DNA of 64,000 bases from CAWBLP01 sp963789495 (GTDB lineage Bacteria > Pseudomonadota > Alphaproteobacteria > Acetobacterales > Acetobacteraceae), in NCBI GenBank assembly GCA_963789495.1, contig CAWBLP010000031.1:62001-126000 (forward strand), written 5' to 3'. A program made the translations under genes and the position numbers. Under the pieces are notes generated by a model. The model was not told where the DNA came from and searched no databases. It saw only the letters and a list, made by a program, of their open reading frames with translations. How positions within the stretch are numbered: position 1 is the stretch's first letter; the number at the start of each line of letters is the position of its first letter. This document shows, in pieces, positions 53,104-61,608 of this stretch.

Positions 53104-53364
53104 CTAAATCCGCCCCGGCCAGTGGATCAGGCTGGCCACGCCGCTGCCGAAGAAGCCGACCCCTGCCACGCGGCTGCGGCCGGTGGTCTCGACCTCCCAC
53201 GCCCCGTCGGCGAAACCGTCCAGCCAGGCAATGCGCAGACCCAGGGTTTCAGCCTGCCGGGAGAAGGGGCAATCACTGGTGCTGGCCCCTCTCACGCTCG
53301 CCGCCTGGCGACCTTCGGCATAAGCCCGGTCAAGCTCCTCAGCATCGCGAGACTTGTCGCTCAT
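53104..53364 (-). CDS. Ribosome modulation factor-like small protein
   Basis: An 86-residue protein. LDRAYAEGRQAASVRGAS, then the CPFS motif and LRIAWLDGFADG match the RMF pattern (A-x-x-x-G-x-x-A, CP, W-x-x-G-F/W). In enterobacteria RMF dimerises 70S ribosomes together with HPF; here a long-form HPF is also encoded (14690-15280), so this homologue may serve another role. The C-terminal 25 residues (VAGVGFFGSGVASLIHWPGRI) are extra. The ATG at 53364 has GGGCC upstream. Confidence 0.7.
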   Translation of the reverse strand: MSDKSRDAEELDRAYAEGRQAASVRGASTSDCPFSRQAETLGLRIAWLDGFADGAWEVETTGRSRVAGVGFFGSGVASLIHWPGRI

Positions 53365-53562
53365 GTCAGGCCCTTCGTGCGAACAAGTTCGTATTTGCCC
53401 GATATTTCGCTGCAATTACCACCGATCCCCAGTTGCGCTTCCAGCCACACCACCACATCCATGAGGCGTGCTTAAGCACTTGCGTGTGAGCACCGCCCCT
53501 TGCCCAATGGCGAAAGTGAACAATGGTCGCGTTTGCGCGTCGACGCGTGTAACGTCTCGCCT

Positions 53563-53667
53563 GCCAGCCCGACCTGGCCTGCCAGCCCGACCTGGAGTGA
53601 GAACCCGACCTGGAGTGAGAACCCGACCTGGATTGACCTGACCTGGATTGAAACCCCGACCTGGATC
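53563..53667 (+). repeat. 18-bp minisatellite upstream of the XRE regulator
   Basis: Six head-to-tail units, five of 18 bp and one of 15 bp, each around GACCTGG (for example GAGAACCCGACCTGGAGT). All units are multiples of three, so a hexapeptide repeat (PTWSEN-like) is readable on the forward strand, but that frame has no domain and runs out of phase through the downstream gene. The array ends 23 bp before the ATG of the XRE gene, where it may affect transcription. Confidence 0.85.
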
Positions 53668-53689
53668 GAAGCCAAGGAATCCGCACCAC

Positions 53690-54118
53690 ATGGTTTGCCA
53701 ACCGGCCGCTCTGCCACCCGCACGCGAAGATGGGCGCGACTGGGTCGATATCCACATTTGTCGGCGCCTGAAGGCCAAACGCATCCTGACCAATATGTCG
53801 CAGGAGCGTCTGGCGACCGCCCTTGGCATCAGCTATCAGCAATTGCAGCGCTATGAAGCCGGCAAGGGGCGCCTGCCCTGCTCGATGCTGTACCGCGCGG
53901 CCGCGGCACTCGGCGTGCCGATCACGTATTTCTTCGACCAGCTTGCGGACGACGCCGACTATGTCGCCGAACAGCAGCTCGACAAGGCCGCCGTGACGAT
54001 GCTGCGGGGCTTTCAGGACATCCCCGATGTCGAGACCCGCCGCTGCGTGGCCCGCTTGATCGACGCGCTCGGCAAGTCCCCGCCGGACGCAAAGCCGGTT
54101 CGCAAGCAGTCGGCGTGA
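53690..54118 (+). CDS. XRE-family transcriptional regulator
   Basis: A 142-residue protein with a helix-turn-helix of the Cro/cI type at residues 25-80: ICRRLKAKRILTNMSQERLA, then GISYQQLQRYEAGKGRLPCS and LYRAAAALGVPITYFFDQL. Its C-terminus is short and helical (MLRGFQDIPDVETRRCVARL), as in the small alphaproteobacterial regulators. Ligand and targets are unknown. AAGGAA lies 10-15 bp before the ATG. The next gene starts 4 bp after its stop, so it probably controls or co-varies with that unknown gene. Confidence 0.9.
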   Translation: MVCQPAALPPAREDGRDWVDIHICRRLKAKRILTNMSQERLATALGISYQQLQRYEAGKGRLPCSMLYRAAAALGVPITYFFDQLADDADYVAEQQLDKAAVTMLRGFQDIPDVETRRCVARLIDALGKSPPDAKPVRKQSA

Positions 54119-54122
54119 CGCC

Positions 54123-54974
54123 ATGGACGTAATCATCGACGATGCCGGTCGAACTTGGCAGACCAGGTCAGACGCGCTGCGCCGCAGCCTGCATGTCGAC
54201 CGCCATGACTTCGACCTGATCCAGTATGTCGTGCGTAACCTGGGTTTCGTGCGGCTTCGCAGCCTGCGCGACGACGCACGTGTCACGCTGTATCCGCGCT
54301 TCCTGACCAACGCGGCCTATGAGGCCCTGGTCTGCGCGCTGGTGGCGCAGGACTCCGCCCGCCACATCATCGAGATCGCCGACGGATCTGGCCGCGTCGA
54401 AATCATCCCGGGACTGGAGGACACCGCCGCGCGGCTCGCCGACCTCGCCTCGACCGGCGGATCGGTGACGCGCGACGATTTCTACAACGAGGAATTGTCG
54501 CTGAACCGGCTGCGCGGCGACCGGCGCCTTGCCCCGATGTCCAGCCTGATGCGGCGGTGGCGCGGCAGCCACGCCACATTGCCGGCGGATTTCAAGTCCG
54601 TGTTCGACGATGCCTCCCTGCGCGGCCGCGCCGTCGTGGTACGCATGACCGGCGACGGCAGCGGCAAGGTGGAATATGCCGGCGGCGGCTTCACCTGTTT
54701 CGACCCGGCCTGGCGTTCCTCGGTCATTGGACGCGACATCAGGGAGCAACCGGACCTTCGATACGGGCAACTGGTCGCAGATGCCTACACGAAGACCCAT
54801 CTGAGCAAGACACCGCGCCTGGATTTCGTCGAGGCCGTGATCCGGACACCGGGTTGCTCCCTCCGTCGCAGCCGCTACGAACGCCTGCTGTTGCCCTGGC
54901 GCCTCAAGGACAGCATGTTCGTGTCAGCCGTCTCCATACTCCGCACCTCGTTCTCCACCGAGGCCGTCATGTAG
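54123..54974 (+). CDS. Unknown protein, possible PAS-like C-terminal domain
   Basis: A 283-residue soluble protein. I do not recognise a family. The N-terminus (SLHVDRHDFDLIQYVVRNLG, VTLYPRFLTNAAYEALVCAL) is helical. The middle reads VVVRMTGDGSGKVEYAGGGF. The C-terminal third (CFDPAWRSSVIGRDIREQPD to RLLLPWRLKDSMFVSAVSIL) resembles a PAS-type sensory fold seen in uncharacterised alphaproteobacterial proteins. It starts 4 bp after the XRE regulator. Its last 100 bp overlap the end of the convergent gene on the other strand, which is unusual for two real genes. Confidence 0.6.
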   Translation: MDVIIDDAGRTWQTRSDALRRSLHVDRHDFDLIQYVVRNLGFVRLRSLRDDARVTLYPRFLTNAAYEALVCALVAQDSARHIIEIADGSGRVEIIPGLEDTAARLADLASTGGSVTRDDFYNEELSLNRLRGDRRLAPMSSLMRRWRGSHATLPADFKSVFDDASLRGRAVVVRMTGDGSGKVEYAGGGFTCFDPAWRSSVIGRDIREQPDLRYGQLVADAYTKTHLSKTPRLDFVEAVIRTPGCSLRRSRYERLLLPWRLKDSMFVSAVSILRTSFSTEAVM

Positions 54975-55727
54975 CTGGACATGTCGTCCAGCATGTCCTG
55001 GGTCGGCATCCAGATCAGTTCAAGATCGAGGTCCTCGCGATACGAACCGGCCAGCGTGATCCGGGGGCTGTGGTTGGTGTAGCCGTAGGAGCGATACACG
55101 TTCTTTTCGACCAGCACGGTCTCCACCACGCTGAACGTATAGTCCGAGTTCCATTGCGTGTGGGCCAGCGCCCGGGAGATCCGCGGCAGGATGCGCGACA
55201 GACCGCAGCCGCGGAATTTCGGGTGGTACCAGCCACCCCCGGAATACACCACCTGACCGCTGATCGCTTCAGCGGGCGGACAGGCCACATCGCAACGTGC
55301 ACCAGCCGCCAGATGCGGTGCCGGATCGGCGAAGAACAGCCGCATGGAGCGCAGTTCGTCCGCGACGTTCGACTGCGACAGGTCGAGCAGGCGCGCGGCC
55401 TGGGTTGCCACCACCGTCCCATCGGCGTCATGGCCGGAGATCCAAAAGGAATTCTCCTCCGACAGATTGCTGTGCGCCGGGTCGAAGATCGGCACCATCG
55501 GTGCACCCCAGACCGATTGCATCCGGCGATTGACCTCGATGAGTGAGCGGAGGTCGGTGTGGAGTTGAAGCCGCACGCCACGGTCATGTGCCGCGCGATC
55601 GGCCATCAGGAAGAAGCGGCCGAGCTGGGCCGCGGGACCGTGCCTGAGTTCGAATACTGTCGAGCAGCGGCGCAATACGCGGGGACTCGAGCTCGGGATA
55701 GGTCCGCAGGGTGGATAGAATTGACAT
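54875..55727 (-). CDS. Unknown protein, GNAT-like character, probable +1 frameshift near its start
   Basis: A conserved-looking protein of about 283 residues. Segments such as HDRGVRLQLHTDLRSLIEVN, GTVVATQAARLLDLSQSNVA, GGGWYHPKFRGCGLSRILPR and VETVLVEKNVYRSYGYTNHS suggest an acetyltransferase-like fold (beta-strand, then RGxG/A-type turn), but I cannot name a family. An ATG at 55727 with GAGGAG nine bases upstream begins MSILSTLRTYPELESPRIAP; this frame joins the long frame only if one base is removed near 55645. Without it, a TTG at 55735 or an ATG at 55606 would serve as start. The 3' end overlaps the convergent gene by 100 bp. Confidence 0.6.
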
Positions 55728-55871
55728 GAGAGCAATCTCCTCGGGTTTTCACATGCGCTGCACCGATCGGTACGGGGCGCGCACGAACCTTACGGAGTTC
55801 TTGAGGGGAAGCAGAGCAGAACACGGTAACGCCAGCCGCCGCAGCCGGCTTGGGGCACCCCGGGGGGCACC

Positions 55872-55902
55872 CAGCCTGGCGACATCCTGTCGCGGCAGGC
55901 TG
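55872..55902. promoter_or_regulatory. Strong hairpin in the divergent gap before the HU gene
   Basis: CAGCCTG-G-CGACA, loop TCC, TGTCG-CGG-CAGGCTG form a 12-bp interrupted stem. It lies in the 367-bp gap (55728-56094) between the unknown reverse-strand gene and the HU gene, about 190 bp upstream of HU. It has no U-tract, so it is not a standard terminator; it may be a leader structure. The rest of the gap shows no gene. Confidence 0.45.
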
Positions 55903-56094
55903 GCTCGGCGCATTGGCACGTGACCATGATCCGCAGTCCGTGCCGCGCCATAGCGGTCTGCCCCAGGTCGATCACGGCAACCGGAGCGACCGCGACTGGA
56001 CCAAGTCGTGTCTTGCGAGACTCGTCACAACAGTTGCTCGAATCCAATATTGTTTGGCACGCTCCCCTGTGGAGCCAACCTGAGGAGGATTCCC

Positions 56095-56418
56095 ATGCCT
56101 GCGAAGAAAGCAGCCGCTCCGCCCAAAAAGGCGGCGGCCCCCCCGACCGTGACACTGAAGCAGATCGCGGCCGAACTGGCGGAGAGCCATGACCTGCCGA
56201 AGAAGCAGGCCGAGGCGATGCTGGGCGAGATGGTGAGCGTGACCGCCCGCCACCTGAAGAAGGGTGACAAGATCCGGCTGACCGGCCTGGGCATTCTGCA
56301 GGTGCGCAAGCGCCCCGCCCGGATGGGACGCAACCCGGCGACCGGAGAGGCCATCAAGATCAAGGCCAGCAAGAAGATCGCGTTCCGACCGGCAAAGGAG
56401 CTGAAGGACTCGGTTTGA
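56095..56418 (+). CDS. HU-family DNA-binding protein with Lys/Ala/Pro N-terminal tail
   Basis: A 107-residue nucleoid-associated protein. The HU/IHF fold begins at about residue 17 (TVTLKQIAAELAESHDLPKK, EAMLGEMVSVTARHLKKGDK) and includes the arm RKRPARMGRNPATGEAIKIK with the conserved RxxRxGxNPxTGExIxI proline that intercalates into DNA. KIAFRPAKELKDSV ends it. The N-terminal tail (PAKKAAAPPKKAAAPP) is extra and basic, resembling histone-H1-like tails. ATG 56095 follows GAGGAGG; an upstream in-frame start would add residues without similarity. Confidence 0.92.
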   Translation: MPAKKAAAPPKKAAAPPTVTLKQIAAELAESHDLPKKQAEAMLGEMVSVTARHLKKGDKIRLTGLGILQVRKRPARMGRNPATGEAIKIKASKKIAFRPAKELKDSV

Positions 56419-56908
56419 GCCGACGGGGTCAGCATACCGACGTCGACCCGACGCGATACCGGCCGGGGACGGGTTGCGCAACTTGAGCGCGCCGCGGCGC
56501 AGAAGGACTGGCGCGAATCGGTGTGTTCTGCATCGAACAGCCGTACGCGCGATGCGCGCTAAGGTATGCGCTGGGCGGCGTTGTGGCGGGACAGCGCCGT
56601 GGCAGGTGACTGTCCTAGGTGCGCTTAAATCGCCGCAGGCCGACCGAACCGCGTCGTGCCGGGTGCAGGCCTGGCGTCCACGGCCGGCGGTGAAGGCTCC
56701 GTAGTATCGCCGGCCGGCTTGCCGAGACTGCCCATGCTAATCTGCTCCCGGATCTCGGCGCGCGGAATGCCGGTGGGTTCCAAGCCAGTCGTGGATGGAT
56801 GGCCTGCGCCGGGACCTGCGCCCGCCACGGCGTGGTTGGCATCGCTCTTGCGTTTCCCGCCGTCGCCGCCCTTCAATGCCATGCGCAAGACCATAAAAGG
56901 AAACGGCC
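56419..56908. other. Intergenic region, about 490 bp, no supported gene
   Basis: It lies between the HU gene and the VOC gene, both on the forward strand. Several frames are open on both strands, but with Arg/Pro-rich, domain-free products. No repeat array, tRNA or clear terminator is visible. Confidence 0.4.
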
Positions 56909-57445
56909 ATGACGATCCGCGCGCGGCTTGCCCATATGGGACTCTACGTGAAGGACCGCGACACCATGCAGCGCTTCTACTCCGAAGTGCTGGGCCTGAT
57001 GGTGACCGACCACGGCGAGGGCCACGGCGGTGTCCATCTGACCTTCATGAGCGCCAGTCCGGCAAACCATCACCAGGTCGTGCTGGTCACTGGTCGCCCC
57101 GACACCGCCGGCTTCAATCCGATCAACCAGATCTCATTCCTGGTCAATTCGCTGGCCGATCTGCGGGAGGTCCACCAACGCGCCCTGTCGCTTGGGGCAA
57201 CCGACATGCGGCCGGTGAGCCACGGCAATGCCTGGTCGATCTACTTCAAGGATCCGGAAGGCAATACGGTGGAGGCCTATCTGGATACGCCGTTCCACGT
57301 GCCGCAGCCGCATGGCGAACCGCTCGACCTCACCAAGTCGGACGAGACGATCATCCGGGAGACCGAGGCAGCCTGCCGCAAGGATCCCGGCTTCATGCCG
57401 CGAGAGGCCTTCGTACACAGCCTGGGTGAACGCCTCACCGGCTGA
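56909..57445 (+). CDS. VOC-family protein, catechol-dioxygenase/glyoxalase-like
   Basis: A 178-residue protein. LAHMGLYVKDRDTMQRFYSE carries the first metal-ligand His position and VLGLMVTDHGEG follows. The second module starts INQISFLVNSLADLREVHQR, where the usual His is replaced by Gln–Ile–Ser. It ends with WSIYFKDPEGNTVEAYLDTP, which holds the Glu ligand. The 50-residue C-terminal helical tail (DETIIRETEAACRKDPGFMP) is extra. Because one ligand is missing, it may bind rather than convert its substrate. AAAAGGAAAC precedes the ATG. Confidence 0.85.
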   Translation: MTIRARLAHMGLYVKDRDTMQRFYSEVLGLMVTDHGEGHGGVHLTFMSASPANHHQVVLVTGRPDTAGFNPINQISFLVNSLADLREVHQRALSLGATDMRPVSHGNAWSIYFKDPEGNTVEAYLDTPFHVPQPHGEPLDLTKSDETIIRETEAACRKDPGFMPREAFVHSLGERLTG

Positions 57446-57528
57446 GTTTTCCGGTCGGGCGGGCGGACGACCGAACCGGCTTGCGGCGCCCGGACTGGAG
57501 AGGCGTCGCCGTCATGCGTGGCGGCGCT

Positions 57529-59703
57529 TCATCCGCTACGTCCGGTGCGCAGCATCTCGCTCACGTCCTGGGCGCTGCGGCGTTCCACCATATGCGGATC
57601 GCCGCGTTGCACCGCGAAATGCGTCTCGCCCTGCTCGCGCCAGAACCGGATGTCGAAATGCCGCCGCCCGAGGCGCAGATCCAGCAAGGTGATATCCGGC
57701 AGCCATTCGGGCAGCGCGGGATCGACATAGATCCGTTCGCGCGGTGCATCCAGGCTGATCCCCAGCATCGCCTGCAGCAACGCGAACGCCGATCCGGCCG
57801 CCCAGGCCTGCGGCACATTGGCGCCGAGATATTGCACCGGGAACCCGCCGGCATGGCGCTCGATGCCCGCGTACAGTTCCGGCAACTGGTTCAGCAGGAA
57901 ATGGCTGGCGGCCTCGTTGATGCCATGGGCGATCTGCGCGACCTGCTCGGTGAAACCGTATCGCTTGAAACCAAGCACGATCAGGCTGTTGTCGTGCGGC
58001 CAGACCGAACCGTTCTGATAGGAATAGGGATTATACGCGGCATGCTGGCTCGACAGCGTGCGAATCCCCCAGCCGCTGTTCATGTCCGGCGCCATCAGCC
58101 GCGCCACCACCCGGGCGGCGCGGTCCGCCGGGACCAGCCCGGACCACAGCAGATGGCCGGGATTCGAAGCCACCGTCAGCACCTTCCGCTTCGCCCCATC
58201 CAGCATATAGGCGTAAAACCCGCTCGCTTCGTCCCAGAACACCTCATTGAAGCGCCGGAACAGCGTGGCCGCCTTGTCCCGCAACGCGACCGCACGTTCG
58301 GCATCGCCCAGTGCCTCGAACACCTCCGCCATGCGCAGCCAGGCGTCGTAGACATAGCCTTGCAGTTCGCACAAAGCCTTGGGCCCGACCACCGGCGTTC
58401 CGTCCGGATTGACCATGGAATCCTGGGCATCCTTCCAGGCCATGTTCTCGTAGCCGACGGGCGAGCGGGTCTGGTACTCCTGAAACCCGTCACCGTCGCG
58501 ATCGCCGTGCTGATCGATCCAGTCCAGCGCCGCCTCGGCATGCGCGCGGTGGCGTTCCAGTAATGCCTTGTCGCCGGTGGCACGCCAGGCGGCGTGCAGC
58601 GTGATCAGGAACAGCGGTGTGGCATCGGCCGTGCCGTAATACGGCGTATGCGGAATCAGCTTGAAATGCGCCAGCTCGCCATAGCGCAGCTCATGCATGA
58701 TCTTGCCGGGTTCAGCATCGCGATAGTCGTCGCGCTCCGTCGCCTGCAACTGGCCCAGCACGTCCAGTGAACCGCGGGCAAATTCCGGATAGACCAGGAT
58801 GTTCTGTAACGATACGATCAGAGAATCGCGACCGAACAACGCCATGAACCAGGGCAGGCCGGCCGCCGGAACAAACACCATATGGTCGGTGCCCTCCAGC
58901 GGCAGGCGCAAGGCCGCCATGTCCTCGATCGACTGGCAGTAGAATCGGAAAAATTCTTCGTTGCTGCAACGAACCTTCAGCACCGTGCGTTGCCAGTCGA
59001 TCCGCTCCAGCGCGTGACTGGTGCGGTCCATATGATGTGAGCACTCGGGGCTGGCGCGATAAATCCGCTCGCCATCGGTCAGATGATAGAGCAGGCAGCA
59101 ATGCCAGGACTCGCCGGGCGCGATGCTGACGTCGAAACTCAGCCGACCATTGGCATGGACGGCGCGTGGATCGCCCTTCCCAACCTCGATCCTGACCGCG
59201 CGGAGGAAGTCCCGATTGCGATAGGTCGTGGTCAGCGTCTGGCGCGTTTCGGACCAGTCGGTGCGGATATGGCCGCGCCGGACGTTGCGACGCGACTTCA
59301 CATCGAACACATCGGCGAAGTCGGACCGGAGCGCGATCTCCAGATTGAACCGAACCGGCTTTTGGCCATGGTTGGTGATATCGAGATCCTCGTGCAGCCC
59401 GTCGTTGATCGCGCGGCCCAGCACGAAGGCCAGCGTGTGTGCCGGGACGACGCCATCCTCCGTCAGGAAGCTGCGATTGGTCAGGAACAGACGCGCAACG
59501 TCGTAGATGACCGCTCCACCGCTCATCAGTTCCCACGGTTCGCCGTTGGCGTACACGGCCCAGGCACTGATCAGGCGCGTGTCGAAGAAATACAGGCCCT
59601 TGTCCGATGGCGAGATGATCTGCCCGTCGGGTTCGGTGACGAGCACGGTCATCGCGTGGTGAATGGCGATCTGCGGCGGGCCGACCTGGACTTTGAACGG
59701 CAT
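57529..59703 (-). CDS. Glycogen-debranching-type glycosidase (amylo-alpha-1,6-glucosidase family)
   Basis: A 724-residue enzyme. The N-terminal domain (residues 10-210, GDE_N_bis type: GQIISPSDKGLYFFDTRLIS, FVLGRAINDGLHEDLDITNH) is followed by the (alpha/alpha)6 barrel. FVPAAGLPWFMALFGRDSLI, RYGELAHFKLIPHTPYYGTA and MNSGWGIRTLSSQHAAYNPY, then NGSVWPHDNSLIVLGF are typical catalytic-barrel segments with acidic residues. It probably trims alpha-glucans or a related oligosaccharide. No glycogen genes lie nearby, so its pathway is open. Confidence 0.9.
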   Translation of the reverse strand: MPFKVQVGPPQIAIHHAMTVLVTEPDGQIISPSDKGLYFFDTRLISAWAVYANGEPWELMSGGAVIYDVARLFLTNRSFLTEDGVVPAHTLAFVLGRAINDGLHEDLDITNHGQKPVRFNLEIALRSDFADVFDVKSRRNVRRGHIRTDWSETRQTLTTTYRNRDFLRAVRIEVGKGDPRAVHANGRLSFDVSIAPGESWHCCLLYHLTDGERIYRASPECSHHMDRTSHALERIDWQRTVLKVRCSNEEFFRFYCQSIEDMAALRLPLEGTDHMVFVPAAGLPWFMALFGRDSLIVSLQNILVYPEFARGSLDVLGQLQATERDDYRDAEPGKIMHELRYGELAHFKLIPHTPYYGTADATPLFLITLHAAWRATGDKALLERHRAHAEAALDWIDQHGDRDGDGFQEYQTRSPVGYENMAWKDAQDSMVNPDGTPVVGPKALCELQGYVYDAWLRMAEVFEALGDAERAVALRDKAATLFRRFNEVFWDEASGFYAYMLDGAKRKVLTVASNPGHLLWSGLVPADRAARVVARLMAPDMNSGWGIRTLSSQHAAYNPYSYQNGSVWPHDNSLIVLGFKRYGFTEQVAQIAHGINEAASHFLLNQLPELYAGIERHAGGFPVQYLGANVPQAWAAGSAFALLQAMLGISLDAPRERIYVDPALPEWLPDITLLDLRLGRRHFDIRFWREQGETHFAVQRGDPHMVERRSAQDVSEMLRTGRSG

Positions 59704-59880
59704 GGCGCCGGTTCTCCTGCGGTGTGAGACGGAAGCATGGTGCCGAGGCTGCTATAGCCTTGCTGGCGGTCGGAAATCACGCGTCACTCTGCGAGCGGTC
59801 GGCCGCGGTCTGTCGTCCAGGTTTGCCGCCGACGCCGATTCCGGAGATAGTACGGCCAAACGGCCCAGGAGAGCGTCCCA

Positions 59881-60717
59881 ATGCGCTACGAGACCATTTC
59901 GGTGAAGGCGAGCACGCCGACGATCGGCGCAGAAGTCGCGGGTATCGATCTGGGAAAACCACTGGGAAACCAGCAGTTCCAGGAAGTGCACGATGCGTTG
60001 ATGGCGCACCAGGTGCTGTTCTTCCGCGACCAGAAGCTCAGCTTCGACCAGCACAAGGCGTTCGGCCGGCTGTTTGGCGAACTGCACGTGCATCCCAATA
60101 CCAAGGGACCGGAGGGTCATCCGGAGATCCTGCCGATCCATGCCGATGCGAATTCCAAGCGCATCTCGGGCGAGCGCTGGCATTCCGACGTATCCTGCGA
60201 TCCGGAGCCGCCGATGGGCTCCATCCTCAACCTGAAGACGATCCCGCCGGTCGGCGGCGACACGCTGTTTGCTTCGATGTACGCCGCGTATGACGCGCTG
60301 TCGGCACCGATGAAGAAGTTCCTGTCCGGTCTGATCGCGATTCATGACGGTGCACCGAACTATATGCGCACCAACCGGTTGATCGGCGACACGACGCAGA
60401 AGACCTTTCCGACCGCGGAGCATCCGGTGATCCGCACCCATCCGGTGACGGGCAAGCAGGCGATCTTCGTCAACCCGGTGTTCACGGTCGCCCTCAAGGA
60501 TATGCCGGAGGCGGAAAGCAAGGCGATCCTGGAATTCCTGTATGAGCATTGCGGCCGGCCGCACTGGCAGGTGCGGTTCCGCTGGGAGGCTGACAGCGTC
60601 GCGTTCTGGGATAATCGCTGCGTGCAGCACATCGCGATGTGGGATTACTTCCCGCAGGTGCGCTCCGGCTATCGCGTGACGGTGAAGGGGGACCGGCCGT
60701 TCCATCGGCCGAACTGA
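59881..60717 (+). CDS. TauD/TfdA-family Fe(II)/2-oxoglutarate dioxygenase
   Basis: A 278-residue oxygenase. VAGIDLGKPLGNQQFQEVHD and LMAHQVLFFRDQKLSFDQHK open the family domain. The iron ligands HxD are in GERWHSDVSCDPEPPMGSIL and the distal His is in NRCVQHIAMWDYFPQVR. The 2-oxoglutarate Arg is in RSGYRVTVKGD. TauD-type enzymes oxidise sulfonates or other acids to release sulfite or similar groups; the substrate is not known here. A long N-terminal extension is absent. Confidence 0.93.
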   Translation: MRYETISVKASTPTIGAEVAGIDLGKPLGNQQFQEVHDALMAHQVLFFRDQKLSFDQHKAFGRLFGELHVHPNTKGPEGHPEILPIHADANSKRISGERWHSDVSCDPEPPMGSILNLKTIPPVGGDTLFASMYAAYDALSAPMKKFLSGLIAIHDGAPNYMRTNRLIGDTTQKTFPTAEHPVIRTHPVTGKQAIFVNPVFTVALKDMPEAESKAILEFLYEHCGRPHWQVRFRWEADSVAFWDNRCVQHIAMWDYFPQVRSGYRVTVKGDRPFHRPN

Positions 60718-60769
60718 TCCGGCATACCCCAGGCTGCGTCGGCGGCAAAGCGCGCCACAGGACGGCGGC

Positions 60770-61477
60770 ATGAGCGAGGATATCGCCGCCCTGCTGGATG
60801 CCGGCCGCCCGGTCCCGCCGGACCTGGCTGACGCCGTCACCGAACTGCATCTGGCGCGCAGCCGGATCACCGATCTGCGCGAGCTGCGCAGCCTGACCAA
60901 TCTGCGACGTCTGGTGCTGAGCCACACGCTGGTCACCGATCTGATGCCGCTCGCCGGCCTGACCGGTTTACGCCGGCTGGAACTGACCCGCTCCCGCATC
61001 CAGGATGTGGCACCGCTGGCGTCGCTGAGCCGGCTGGAAAGCCTGCACGCCTGGTACACGGCAGTCGGCGACCTGCGCCCGCTCGCCGGGCTTGTCGCAT
61101 TGGTGGGCCTGTTCCTGACTGGAACATTGGTCGAGACGGTTGCGCCCCTGATACGCCTGACATCGCTGGAGCGGCTGGACCTCGGCAGCACGGCGATACG
61201 CGATATAACGCCGCTGGCCGGCCTGCATCGCCTGCGCAGCCTGGATCTGTCCGGCACGGCGATCAGCGACCTGACACCACTGGCCGGGCTGACGGGGTTG
61301 CAATATCTCGACCTGACCGGCACGCCGGTGTGCGATCTGGCGCCCTTGGCGGGACTGACCGATCTGCGCCGGCTGGACCTGCGCAGTACCCGCGATCCTG
61401 ATCCTGCCGCGCTGTTTCATCTGGCGCGCTGCCAGATCATCACGGTTGCGCAGCCACCGCGACGGCGACGCGGCTGA
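60770..61477 (+). CDS. Leucine-rich-repeat protein, eight 22-residue repeats
   Basis: A 235-residue protein. After a 45-residue lead, eight consecutive repeats of exactly 22 residues follow, for example LTGLRRLELTRSRIQDVAPL, LHRLRSLDLSGTAISDLTPL and LTGLQYLDLTGTPVCDLAPL. This is the internalin-type (SDS22-like) LRR consensus LxxLxxLxLxxTxVxDLxPLAG. There is no signal peptide or anchor, so the protein is probably cytoplasmic and acts by binding another protein. It lies 131 bp upstream of the large helicase gene on the same strand. Confidence 0.9.
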   Translation: MSEDIAALLDAGRPVPPDLADAVTELHLARSRITDLRELRSLTNLRRLVLSHTLVTDLMPLAGLTGLRRLELTRSRIQDVAPLASLSRLESLHAWYTAVGDLRPLAGLVALVGLFLTGTLVETVAPLIRLTSLERLDLGSTAIRDITPLAGLHRLRSLDLSGTAISDLTPLAGLTGLQYLDLTGTPVCDLAPLAGLTDLRRLDLRSTRDPDPAALFHLARCQIITVAQPPRRRRG

Positions 61478-61608
61478 ACGCCGCGGCGTTCACCATTTCC
61501 TTGCAATTGCCTGGGTAAACCGGCCTGCCACTTCGCGGGGACGGCGCCTGCCGGTGGTGCGGCAAGGCGACGTGCCTCCGCAACAAGGCGCCGATCCAAC
61601 GGGTGCGC

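Noticed and set aside
53500..53856. Forward frame encoding a Trp-rich hexapeptide repeat protein
   Set aside because: The repeat is the DNA minisatellite read in frame; the frame then runs out of phase through the XRE regulator and has no start site or domain support.
56656..57429. 257-codon forward frame overlapping the VOC gene
   Set aside because: Overlaps a VOC-domain gene in another frame; product is Arg/Gly/Pro-rich without similarity.
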